Assembly (NCBI GenBank): GCA_905250125.1
Contig: CAJNOL010000650.1
Coordinates: 1-64,000, forward strand
Direction of reading: 5' to 3'
Origin: Rotaria sordida
Taxonomy: Eukaryota; Rotifera; Eurotatoria; Philodinida; Philodinidae
Length of the DNA: 64,000 bases
The notes under the pieces were generated by a model. That model was not told the DNA's origin. It saw nothing but the letters and a program-made list of their open reading frames with translations, and did no database searches. Position numbers and translations under genes: made by a program. Below, piece by piece: positions 1 through 12,285 of the stretch (positions within the stretch are counted from its first letter, which is position 1; every line of letters begins with the position of its first letter).

Positions 1-52
1 AGAAAACAAATTGAAATAATTTAATATTTGAATTTTTGTTATTTTCTTTTAC

Positions 53-3000
53 CAACTATGTATAACAATAATACCATGATTAGTATCATGAATTCTTTCT
101 TCTTTCTCTCTATTATCAATATTATATTGAAGACGTAGAAGAGCAATAGGATCTAATGAAAATTTTGTTTCAGTCCAATTTTTAACTTGAAAATGTTCAA
201 TAATACGAGTTTCATTTTCACCAATCTAAATTAAATAAAATATATTAATAATTCTTACTTATATATTTTATATTACTTTTTGTATTTTGAATTGAGATGT
301 AACGATATCTAATCGTTTAAGAGTACGAATAAAATCCACTTGATAACTATCATTTATTTTTATTGATGAATTCTTTTCATCTGGCCAATATTGAATAAAA
401 GAATTCTATTGAAAACAAAAGAAAATAAATAACATTTCAATCAAATCTAATCGAAATCATTATTTACATTTTCATTTATCTCATAAAGCATTACAATAGA
501 TAATACATTACGAAACCATATTGCATTCCAAAATGTTGAGATATTCGTTCGGTGCACAGCTATACGATAAATATATAATCATTTCATATATTTATATTCA
601 ATAGTAATTACCTTCAATTAATAAATAACGAACATTAACTTGATTGCTATCAATATAATTTATTTCAATGTTATGCATTGGAAGATGATGAATAACATCA
701 ACAGGAATTAATGATGACTGTCGTGCTGAAAAAAAGAAATTCAATAATTAGTACTAAGTCTTAAGAAGGTCAATTTCTGTAGCTCAAATGAAGCATAGGG
801 CGTGGATGTTAGCCAAGAAAACACCTACACCAACATCCACATCCTCCTGATCATCAAAATTACTCAACCAGAAGTAAATTCGATTTTTTACACTTGATTA
901 AGTGAAGGCTTAAAAGTCAGTTTTCTTGTTGTATTATTTTCATTTGGCTAAGAATATTCTTCTCCATCGTTTTCCGCTGTCAACACAAGATTTTATTATC
1001 GAGTTCTAAGCGCTAAAACCTAGACCTTTGATTTTCTAAAAATCCTGGTTTGAGGAATCTAATTTTCTCTATTCAAGTCACTATTTAGATTCTCTATAGC
1101 ACGTATTACAAGTGCAAAAACTCGAATTTCCACTTCGTTGGATAATTTTGACAGCCACTTTAAATATTTCAATTACAGAAAGGCATTTCAATACAATGGA
1201 ATATTACTCTTACGTGAATTTTTTTTATTTGTTCGATAAAGACCTTCAACTTGTTGAGCTATACCAAAATAATTTTTAAGAGCTAAACTTCGAATATGCT
1301 CTTTTATATTTTGTCTTGGAACTACAAGTGTATTGCTTAATAATGTTGGACGAATTTTTTTATAAATTTCTGCTTGTTTTTGATAATAATCTTCATCATA
1401 TAATGCATTCCAATCGACTCTGTAAATTTTAATTGTAAATAGACTATAAATAATGAATTAAAACTTACGATGGTCGTAATGGACCACAACATGCTTGAAT
1501 TAAATTTCGACATCGTGAACCACTAGAAAATTCATTATGTTCGAAATCTTGTCGATGTCTTGACTAAGTAAAAACAAATGAATTAATTAATTAAATTTAA
1601 AAATTAGTTTTTTTTTTTTTTTTATTGATTTACATCTTCTTTTGTTGTTACTGCATTCATTGCTAATCCACAATGACTACACCAAAATGGAAAAAGCATA
1701 AGCATAAGACAAATACCAATAAAACCATTAAAAAAACTTGGAATATTATGTGCAAAAAATAGACCGGATTGATCTTTATAGGTATCCCATCGAAGATAAG
1801 CAGCTAAACTACAACCAATGACTGTAATCAAACAAAGTATTGAACACGAAAGAAGAAAATTCCAAAAGTAACGATGATTTAATAAACCAACACAATTGTT
1901 AACTAAACAAAACAAGAAAATATATTTAGTATAAATTTTTACTAAATTGAAAAACTTTTTTCACGGTTATAATCTAATCTAAAGGTTTCTATTTTAATTT
2001 AAATACATAAAGAAGGAATGAAAGTTTTCTTCTTAAGATCCCCTCAAAAATCAGTCTCAGTCTATAAACATTCAAATGACATAAAATTTTCAGCCCGATA
2101 TAATGACGTTTGAGGGAGATATTCACCAAACAAAGATCAAAAATAACGAATTTGCCAACCCAAATTTTTCAGTCCAGATCCATATGATGTATTTAATTGT
2201 TTTTTTTGTTTGAAAGAGCATGTCAGGATGCAGGGCATCACAGAGTCCTTTTTTTTAACTCTTACCTTTTAAGTGGAAAGAAGGCATCACAAGTTCAATG
2301 ACGTAGAAATCCCTAACAAAAATGGCGCTGTTTCTATAGAGATATTTTCTTATATTGTTATAAAAAAGCTTATTTCAAAAAAAGGACTCTTTGGTACACT
2401 GTGCCTTGCCGTGCTCTTTCAAACAAAAGAAAAAAATTTAAATACATCACATGGATCTGGACTGAGAAATTTGAGTAGCGCGTTTGACATATTATGAACG
2501 GAGAAAAAACGAAAAAGATTTTCGATAAAAACGAGGTGCCGAGTAAAAATTTTTGTCGTTTATGAGAGATTAGATCAAGGGCTATCTTCTCTTGTATTTA
2601 TCTTAATTTGGATCATTCTCATGAAAAGTGACTTTTTTTGAGGAAGTCTTAACAGAGAAATTTTGTTTATAATATTAAATAAAGAAAATCTTACTCCATG
2701 GACAATGATGATCAAAATTTTGAATACAAACATTACAAGTTGAACAATGTGTAACACGTGGTAAACGATAAACTCGACATGTATAACAATAAGAAGATGA
2801 ATATGGAAAATTTTTTACAAGTATTGTTGTTGGTGGTGGTATAGACGGAAAATAATTTCCTTCTCTAAATAGAAAAAAAATAAATCAAACATATTTTACA
2901 CTTAAGTTTTATTTCAAATAAATAACAACAAAAAATCAAACAAATTTTAATTAAATTTACAAATCTGTTTGAATATTATTTTCTTTTTCTACATGAAGAA

Positions 3001-3424
3001 TTTCATCAGCATTTGGACGTGGTACAACACCAGGATCATGTAATGATGCAAAAAGATAATTTGTTATTGTATAAAAAAGTGCAAGACAAAATAATATTGG
3101 ATAATAGATATGACCATTTTTAATAATTATAGGAAAACTATCATTGACAATAATAATAATAATAATAATTCTTATTATTAATATTTTATTCAAAAACTAA
3201 AAAACTTACTCCCATCCAATATGTAAACCAGATAAAACTAATATAAATGTAACGATACCAATGATTACACCCCAAGTTTTATATGTCCAACATGTACGAA
3301 CATAAGAAACTGTTTTACTTGGATATATCTTAATTATATATTATAAAGAAAAGTATATAATTTATTATTTTGTCAATAGATTAATACATACTTGTCCTCG
3401 ACGTACTTTCTTAACAGTTAACAT
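53..3424 (-). CDS. DHHC palmitoyltransferase fused to a PTP-like domain (partial, runs off left edge)
   Basis: Exons, from the start: 3392-3424, 3210-3328, 2961-3137, 2695-2864, 1634-1902, 1469-1563, 1214-1419, 612-725, 468-559, 277-405, 53-225; phases agree at every junction. Seen: residues 1-290 look like the ZDHHC9/14/18 group, with two membrane segments, a DPG motif, the Cys-rich domain ending FDHHCPW (Cys about 164), NNCVG, two more membrane segments, TTKED, then CCGPLRPS, which matches that family's tail. The frame goes straight on, with no Met, into receptor-PTP-like sequence ([38 protein letters not shown]). Known: DHHC enzymes S-acylate proteins at Golgi or plasma membrane. Odd: the PTP part has WTE instead of WPD and Ser where the catalytic Cys should be, so it is probably a pseudophosphatase. 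If exon 5 instead reads through its donor, a stop follows within four codons and would give a DHHC-only form. The DHHC call is firm; the fusion is inferred from splicing. Confidence 0.75.
2033..2652. mobile_element. TTAA-flanked inverted-repeat MITE in the DHHC gene intron
   Basis: About 612 bases between two TTAA copies (2033-2036 and 2649-2652) in the intron 1903-2694. The ends are inverted and imperfect (start GATCCCCTCAAAAA, end TTTTTTTGAGGAAGTC). Inside is a second inverted pair around GTTTGAAAGAGCATG and TGCTCTTTCAAAC. A related copy in the opposite orientation sits at 18295-18899. The TTAA target suggests a piggyBac-type non-autonomous element. No transposase is encoded. Confidence 0.65.
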
Positions 3425-3743
3425 AAAAATTCAATAATTAAATATACGTATTTTGAATATTCGACTCTTCCGAGAGATTATTACTCAGGTGAATAATGTA
3501 ATAATATTAAAAGGTAGTTAAGAAACAATAACAAAAAGTTGTTTTATTTTTTTTTTCATCTTGCTTCTTTTAACCTAACTTATGAGAAACGGTTGACAGA
3601 GAGAATTGTTTTTTTTTAACATATTATTTTTTTTTCTGTTCTTTTTCTATCCACGTTGTTCTGCCATTATTCTTATTTAAAAAAAGTCTGTCGATTAAAA
3701 AGCAAGGTCGTTTCTCTAAAAACTTTATCGATGCTTTAAAAGA

Positions 3744-3744
<1 letters not shown>

Positions 3745-3774
<30 letters not shown>
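3745..3774. repeat. (CAA)n microsatellite
   Basis: About ten AAC/CAA units in tandem upstream of the DHHC gene. It is not inside a recognisable coding frame. Confidence 0.9.
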
Positions 3775-6700
3775 GTTTCAAACCATTTTGCTTTCGTGGA
3801 AAAGAAAAATTGTTTAATAAATCAAAACATATGTTTTTTTCAAGACAACGCCTTTCTAACATCTAGAAACAAAGTTACCACTAAAATGACAACTGTTAAT
3901 TATTGCTAGTATGTTCATATCATAAAGATAAAGATATGACGTTGGTTTTTGTCTTTCTTGACATTCGGTGAGCACGACTTAAAACTACTTTTCTTTAAAA
4001 TTTTCTATTTGTGTAATAACATTAATGCATTAAAAAAAAATTCATCTTGATTTTTATTTTTATTTGAAGCTCTGGAAATTGATAATAGCTATCTTCAAGG
4101 AGTAGAAGAAATCACATAGAGTTCATGACAAACTCATACTGCTTAAGTACTTCAAGTCGAGTTTTGTACATTGGACATGTTCACAGTAGAATATCTGAAA
4201 AATCTCATATGTTACATAACCTTTAATAATGTTATCATCGATCATGTATTATTTTTCTTTTATTGACTGAAGCTAGGTCTTCCTAGTACTGAAATCTCGA
4301 AAGAAATCAAATTATGTGCCTTTGATATTCTCAAATTCATTATCTTATTTGTCACAAAAAAAAAACTTCTATCCAACGTTCAAAAGCATCGTTCAATTAC
4401 TTTCATACCATTTCGTTCTACATGGACATTAAAGTCTCATGAACATTCCAATACTAGTAACTCAGAATGAGTTCCTGGTATCTAGATAGCAGATGTAGGA
4501 CCAAGAAAAATTCAAAAACCTTAGCTACCATATAAACATGAAAAATAAATTCAACAATTAAGCAAATCCACGTCTCATGTTTCAAAAAGCTCAACTGGTC
4601 ACTTCCTAGGAAAAACTCTTTTTTGTCAATCGAACGCTAAATATGTTCAAATTAAATGATCTGATTTCTTTTCTCAATATTATTTAAACCAATATCTACG
4701 ACTGTGGACATTTAAGGATAAAGGATTAAACAAAAAAAAGACTTTTTTCTTTTCTTTTATTGAGTTATCATTGAATACATTGAAAAATATCGACTACATT
4801 CTACAATAAACAACATTTATTACTAATCACTCATTTAGAATAATTTTCTTTCATCATCAAATCTTCTCTTTGAATATATTTCCATGGATTTCATCTAGGA
4901 AAAATTAATTTAAATATCAAAAGTATAAAATCTTCCCTTATTTTTATTTGAATTATCCAATATGAAAAGTTATAGATTATAAACGCTACAACTCCAAGTC
5001 TCTTTGAAATCGATTTCATTAATATTTATACAATCACAATATTGTTACAAAGTTTTGCTTATTACAAATCAAAATTCTTAAACAATAAAATAAAAGAATT
5101 TTTTTTCTAATTAAGTTGCCACATTTATCGATGAAATCATGATTGTATAGACATCAATAACAGAATTACTGTATAACCTACAAAAAAGCTCAATGTCTTT
5201 ATCTACAATTTCGTGTCTGAAAATATATTTCACTAAAAAGATTTGTATTTGCACGATCAAAAAACAAGCAACAACACATTTCAGGTGCATTGAGACTAGT
5301 TGAATTTTTAAAGTAACATTGATTATAAATAAAAACATGATCAATTAATGTCTATAAGAAATATTATTAAGAAAGAGAGAGCCACTTTTTGCTTAAAATA
5401 CAATAATTGCATGATATTTTTCTTATTTTCTTCGCAAAACATATCTCACTATGTTTGCTCTCAAACATATATATTACTCTTTATAGAAAAGCAACTAACA
5501 CAAACATTATATTGACAAATATCAGTCGAACGGGATAAAAGTTTCAATTCTATACTTGACTAACACTTAAAACTTCATCTACTAAACGAACTCAAGATAA
5601 AAATAAGAATACACGAAAGTATACTACTCTCAGTGTAAGTCAATCGTCTGAGCCACCATCGGCAGAACAAAAATAGATACATTTACAGATATTTTTATTC
5701 ATTTCGAAATTTCACCCAAAGAAAATTTTTGAAAAAACATTGAAACTTTCGGCCGCCGCCAATTAATGCATTAGCTTACATCTCTAAATATGATAGACAA
5801 AAATTCGTTATATAACATCGCTCAACTTCAAACAAAGAACATCCTTATTCACTTTCACATACAACTGTGATTTTTTTAAATACAAACAAATAATCTCACC
5901 ACGTGTCTATAATTATTATTATTTCAACATTATTTATAACAACAACTCATCAGACGAAATTTATGCCCGCCAAATGTCCTAAAACCATATCATAGTTTTA
6001 TTTCATATCAGATATTTAATATTCCGTTTCATACTTTTTGATATCACAGAAAATATCTGTGATTTTCTTTTCGTGATCATTTGTTAAATACATTTTATTT
6101 ATTATAAATAAGACAAAAGCTTTTTTTTTTCGGATGATTATAGACTCTTCAGATTTCTACATGTATTCATTTCTAAATTCAATGATAATGTATTTAATAA
6201 TATTCAGATCGATTGGTGGCACACTGATAAACACGGAATAATTAATTTCAACCGTCTTCAAATAATGTGCCATTGATCGAAACTGAACTACTTGAAATAA
6301 TATAAACATAAAATCAAACGTATATTTAAAAAAAAATAAATATCGTCGATAAGCTGTCTCTCGATGCATGACACAGTAACGCACGGCAAACATTGATTCG
6401 GAGCCGTGAATTAAAGTGCCATAAGTCAAAGAGACAAGATTTATATATTAGAGAAAGACCTACCTTCGAATAAGAAGGGTAACCGACCATCGAACAATTG
6501 TATTATTTGAAATACTGACCGACTGCTTAGAAACATCTCTATTTATACAATAAATTGATCACAATGTCTAATTTTGATTAACCAATCGCAAAAAATTCGT
6601 CATCTCTCTCTCTCTTTATCTCTTTCCAGCAAGAGAAAAAATTAATCATTTCACACTTATCTAATTGGTTAAAGAAAGAAAAGGATGACCAATTGGTCTA

Positions 6701-8755
6701 CGATAACAAATAGACTAATTGGATAGATCGACATGATGCAATAAACAGCTTGTACAAATTCGATCGTAACAAATTGGCAATCGAAACAAATTTTCTTCTC
6801 ACATATATGAAAGTTGTTTTTGTATTTTTTTTTTTTTGAAGATCGTTTCACACAATAACACTAAACTATATCCGATCATATCATATGTATTTCTAAGTTT
6901 AATAAAAAAAAAAAAATGAACAAAACTAATTTGTTCAAAATTTGTTACTAATGGTCAACAGTTTGGTTTTTTTTTGATAATTGTTTTCTATTCATGATTT
7001 TCAGATTCAAACAAATCTCGGAAAAAGTTTTTATTTCTATGAAGCAACAAGTGATAATACTCATGTAGTCATAAACTTTTGTTTCGAAGAGAATAACTTT
7101 TAAAATTATTATTCTCAGTATTTTCAGATGCGCAAAATAATGATGAGATAAACTGAAAGACTACATTTCTTAAAGAGAATATTGAATTGTTTTGAAGTTC
7201 GAATTATTGTGCATTATGTAAATCTTAATGAGCTATGAATATTCTGAATAGAGTTCGAGTTCTAAGCTTATTGTTGCTAAGATATTGGATTTTTTACGTC
7301 GATATCTTGGCCCTTTTTGAGAACTCTAGAAAAATTCATTTTTCGAATTTCGATTTGAAATTTTGCACAGAAATAAATCTTAACCAGAATATTTTAATAT
7401 GAAAATTTTTCGTCTTTTGACTAGAGAAAATTTCAAGTTAAAATTCGAAAATGATTTTTCTGTGTCATCTTTGTATATTCATACCTCATTAAAATCAATT
7501 ACAATTGATCAATAAGTAAAATAATTGATATTCAAAAGATTCACATTAAGACAGTTAATCTGAATGGTTACGTAGTTCGACATATGTTCAGGAGGTAATG
7601 TGTTCAAAGCTTGATACCATCAACTATGAAATGATCCTTGGCGGGATACTAATGGTTGTTTGTCTTGGATCGATTGTCTGATAGCATGATGATCACATTG
7701 TGACATACACCTGCTGTTTTAGTTAGTTAATGTGTATAGAAAGCTCAAGTTATTGAGCACAAAAACTCTGCGTTAGATCGGTCATCTATTCAGAGCTATA
7801 GCTAGTCAAGGTTGTCGGGAAGATATCGAGGCTAATAAATCTGCCGTGAAGTAGCCGAAAAATAGCGGTACTCTTCATATCCTACAAAAAGATAATAGTT
7901 TTGATGCCAGGAAAGACTAATTTTGTCAATACTATCATCGGAATGTAAAACTATTAATACATTTGCTTACATTTTTAATAATCTTCATGAATTTTCATCT
8001 GAAAACGTATTCATTTTTTTTTGAAGTTTTTATTTATATAAGCATTAATTTCTAATATATACATTCAGTGATCGATCTGATCTCTATTTTTTCTTAATTC
8101 GAGTACAAAAACTCTTTTGTTTTTCTTAAAAATCTTACATAACATATTTCGAATTGATCGAACATCATGTATTGAACACTTTCTTATTCAATAACATAAA
8201 CCAATTGTTATTTAGATAAGCAATTTACTTTAACCTGCTGTTTAAAGATAATTCAATTATTTCCAATCCTATTGAACACACATACACACACATATGGCAA
8301 TATACTTGACAGTCAAATGAGATACATGAAATGATATGTTGGGAAAAGACGAAGACAATAATGTGTTACCTATCATCACCTATTCACATACCCTTGATAG
8401 TCACATACAATTGAAAAAATATATGTTATCTATTTTTCTTTTAATTCGATTTATGAGAAAAGTCGAAAGATCAAAAATAAAAATTGATATTGATCATTGA
8501 TTATACTTCTAAAAGATCTTATTTGAAAGAAGGAAAAAAAAAGAATATTTTTTCAAGAGTATTTAACACAAGCTGCTGTTCAATTTATGAAAAATGTGTG
8601 ATTAATTAGAAGCATCATCGGTATATTTGAACAGTGACAACGAATGAACTAGTCATCTAATATATAAATATGGTATCATGTTTTTCCTTTTGTCATGGAT
8701 GCCATTCAACAAGCTGTTACTCTTAGACAATTGTCATCGGGTATATTTGTTGACA

Positions 8756-8776
8756 AACACACACACACACACACAC
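8756..8776. repeat. (AC)n microsatellite
   Basis: Ten AC units in tandem in intergenic DNA; a shorter CACACA run lies near 8277-8292. Confidence 0.9.
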
Positions 8777-11229
8777 GCAGCCGTTATGAAATTATATGTT
8801 CTTTTCTTTTTCAATTTGTAACAGTTCATAGCGGCTTCACTTTTTAACACTTTATGTTGTTCAATAAAATATAAAAAATTTATTAGAATTTTAATGTATT
8901 TACTACTTGATTCTAAGATAATCGATCAAGATAATTCATGTTGATAATAAGATTGTATGAAAACAATGATAAAATCTTCTCGTAAATCGTCTTATAAGTC
9001 AAACTAGAATTTGTTACTTATAACTAACTTATTTTTTTTGAATGAATTTTATCTTTTTCGAGATCCTCTATTGAGATTATATTAAGAGAGAAAAAAGTAC
9101 GATTCCAGTATTTTGAAGTACTAAAATTGAGTTTTTTCTGTCTTGTATTAGACATAATCTAGTTGGATTCGTACTCATGAGTTTTACTTCTTGAGTTATG
9201 TTCATTATGGTTATGCCTTTACACAAAGAATTTACGATGAAAATACTGGATTTTTCTTCCTGAGACCCGAGAAAGATATTTTTAACACTTTTGGTTTCGC
9301 ATGTGTTGATCTTCATTTTCTTATTAACAAATGAAGATTCGTATGTCTATATTTTCTCACAAAGAGGATACTTCAATTCCTAGTAATCTTAAGGTGCAGA
9401 GAAGCTTCCATTGTATGAAACGATCTCAGCATGAATCTTCTCTCTATCGATGACTGTGATCGTGAAATTTTCAAGGTAAATTGTTAAAATTAACCGAAGA
9501 TATCAGTTACTTTTCGACAATTCTCATGTGAGAATTACTCAAACAATACTTCATAAATCAAGCAAACTAAAACCGTTTGATATGGAATTTTTATTAGTGA
9601 TAGAAACAACACTGAGCTATGTTAATGAAAATGGTCAAGTTTTAATGTATTCAACTAAAAAAAATTTTTCTTTTTTTGTTTAGTTTAGTGAAAAATACAG
9701 ATAATAAAATATCATAATTCGATAGTTTTATCCGTATTTGAAATCAGTTAATATCGCCAAAGTCATCGTTATAATAAAAATTATATTTCAATTAATTCAT
9801 TGGATGTAATTATCATTTGTTTCTCATCAGTATAATACAAGAATGATAAAATTATCTTGTGGAAAAAAGAAAATTATTACTTTATCTTCATTTTGTAATA
9901 TAGAGAATGTTTCATAAGTTCTAAATCTCGATAAAAATTGGTTTGACATTGATCCACAAGAGTTATTTTTTATTAAGAAAAAAGAAACTCAAATAAATGT
10001 TCACGATAATAACTGATCGATTGTTACTATAGTTATTTTTTTTAAATCTCAAATACATTCATCAATTTTAATAATAATAGGATATTTGAAACATCGGCAA
10101 TTCGAGTACTCAAATCACATATAAACACATTCCATCAGAGATCATTGCCAGTCGACATATAAATTAATGAGAACAAAGTATTTGCTAGCTAAATTACTTA
10201 AATGGTCAGTTTGTTGATGAATTTAGAGATAAGTAAATATAATTTATTAATAGTTGATTAAATCAAAAGAGTTAGTGTAGAAAGTCAAATGCGTTATAGT
10301 ATGATTCACATTATTTTTCTTCTTTTCTTTGTACCATGCAGTAGTACAGATGTTATGTACGACATACATGCAGATACTCTTTACTTCTATTATTTTCTCT
10401 GACTTCAACTTAGAGTTTACGAATAAAAGAGATGAACGTAATACAAGTTGTTCAATATGAAAGTGATGTATCAGATAAAGACGTTATGGAAGAAAGTTAT
10501 GAAATAAATGAAAACAAAAAACCTTGCTAAAAAAAAAGAAATAAAAATATTGGTTGAATGAGGCTACATTTGATAATGTTGATAGAACAGAGCTATTAAT
10601 TGTAAACAAATGGTCAAAACATTCTATGAACTATGCAGAAAATAGAAGAACAGTTGTTTATCATCGATGCAACAGAGCTGAGTATCATGGATAGAGATAT
10701 GCAGAACAAGAACTACGAGAAATAAAAAATGAGTGCTGAAAGATTTCTTTAGATATGATACAAATAAATTCTGGAATAGTTCTCTCCAGACTGGGATCAA
10801 AGAAACTTGATTCCGCATATCTCTAATCGTAGATCTTAATCTAGAGCAAATAGTTATCTGCTGTATCATGCGAAAAGTGAAACACGTTACTATCTATAAA
10901 GCTAAAGCTGACTCGGATGATTACAAGAGTGTGAATGAAATGAAAATACATTCGAATAAGCACTCATCCGTATCTTATACAGAATAAAAAAGATCATTCT
11001 CTCAATAAAATCTATGGCCAAATCTGAATGTTTTACTAGTATAAAAAGTATTTTTTTTTTGCTACTTATTATTATCTATAATAATATATTTGTAGCGACA
11101 AGACCCGCCGGTGGGTCTCACCATATTTTAACAAGAAACTTAATGGAAAAACACTTTCTTTTCCTTTGTTTTTCTTATGCATAAAATTACACATAATGTG
11201 TCATCTGCTTTGTCCTCGCTATTATTTGA

Positions 11230-11760
11230 ATCATTTATTGCATAGCATGATGTTCTCGTTAAAACAATCAAGACAGAAAAGTTTGTCACAATCCAAATGG
11301 ATCATGTTTATTTTCTTTGCTGTCGCATGGCTCATTTCTCTTGATTGTTGTTCCCTGCTTTTCTAATAGCAGCCAGCATAGCGTTTTCGGGCGATGCGCG
11401 CAGATCCTTTCTTTTCTTTGACCTTTCTAGATTTGTCAGTATTGTTCCACATATCGATTAGTTTCATGAACCATAATGCTAATAATTTTGTAAGTGATAA
11501 AATGTCGATAGAATTGATTGTATTATCTTCCGATGTTGGTATTACTTCTTCAACAATTCTATGATCCTCCTGAAACTCAGCATCCAGTTCTGGTTTCTAT
11601 TTTAGTACAGACTTGTAAATCAGTGTCATCATCAGCAACTTATCTCTCGAGGCTTGAAGATTCAAATTGCATTCTAACAAAATCATCATCAAAAGTACTC
11701 ACATCATTCAATGACTTACTGCTGTCTTCTTTATCAATTTCTTAAAGCAATATATAAATC
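11230..11760 (-). other. Possible decayed coding stretch, minus strand
   Basis: Read on the minus strand, this stretch is more GC-rich than its surroundings and gives protein-like pieces broken by stops and frame changes: an acidic piece (FDDDFVRMQFESSS), a basic piece (KVKEKKGSARIARKRY) and a Cys-rich end (LDCDKLFCLDCFNE). The last piece loosely recalls the CxxC ends of DDE transposases such as piggyBac, but I cannot assign it. It may be chance. Confidence 0.2.
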
Positions 11761-12285
11761 ATCGCAAAATTTGATTTCATTTATCTTGTTCCTACTGTGC
11801 AATATACACAAGAAGAAAGAGAGAAGCAAACTTGAGTAATTATTCAATTCGACATGAAAGACTGCCTATATAATAATACAAACAAGAACTGAAAAGAGCC
11901 AACTAGTACATTTATCAGAAAGTGAATGCACATATCAATGAATTTGTTAAAGATATTTTCAAAGAAAATCGAATCATTGCGAATATGTTAAATTACAGCC
12001 TAAATTAATACTTCGTCGAATTTTCAAACTTATGAAATATCCTGCATACGACTATTGCAAGTATTCAATATCATTCATTATTCTAATACCCGAAAAAAAA
12101 AACAAAATTTTTATATTATGAAAAGATGGACTATATAATAATTATATATACAAAGGTAAAGTGCACACTTCTAAAATAAAATTTACACATACTGATAATA
12201 AAAATGCAACAAACAAACGTTTTATATTATGAATTAATAGTCACTGTTTAATGCTTTGTTTTTGTGTTTTTTGATTCTTGAAAGA

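Larger units (their letters stand above)
3425..12285. other. Gene-poor intergenic stretch
   Basis: Almost 9 kb between the DHHC gene start and the HOOK stop. I saw no conserved protein in any frame; short open frames (for example 5111-5344, 6157-6429 and 9077-9316 minus) show no family motif, start context or splice partner. It holds simple repeats and a possible decayed coding stretch near 11.2-11.8 kb, and should contain the promoter of the DHHC gene and the 3' end of HOOK. Confidence 0.5.

Noticed and set aside
6157-6429. 90-residue minus-strand open frame
   Set aside because: No domain, no splice partners and no codon pattern like neighbouring genes. I could not support a gene.
7550-7630. 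Possible tRNA-like block (TGAATGGTTACGTAGTTCG, GTGTTCAAAGC)
   Set aside because: No acceptor pairing or anticodon arm could be formed.
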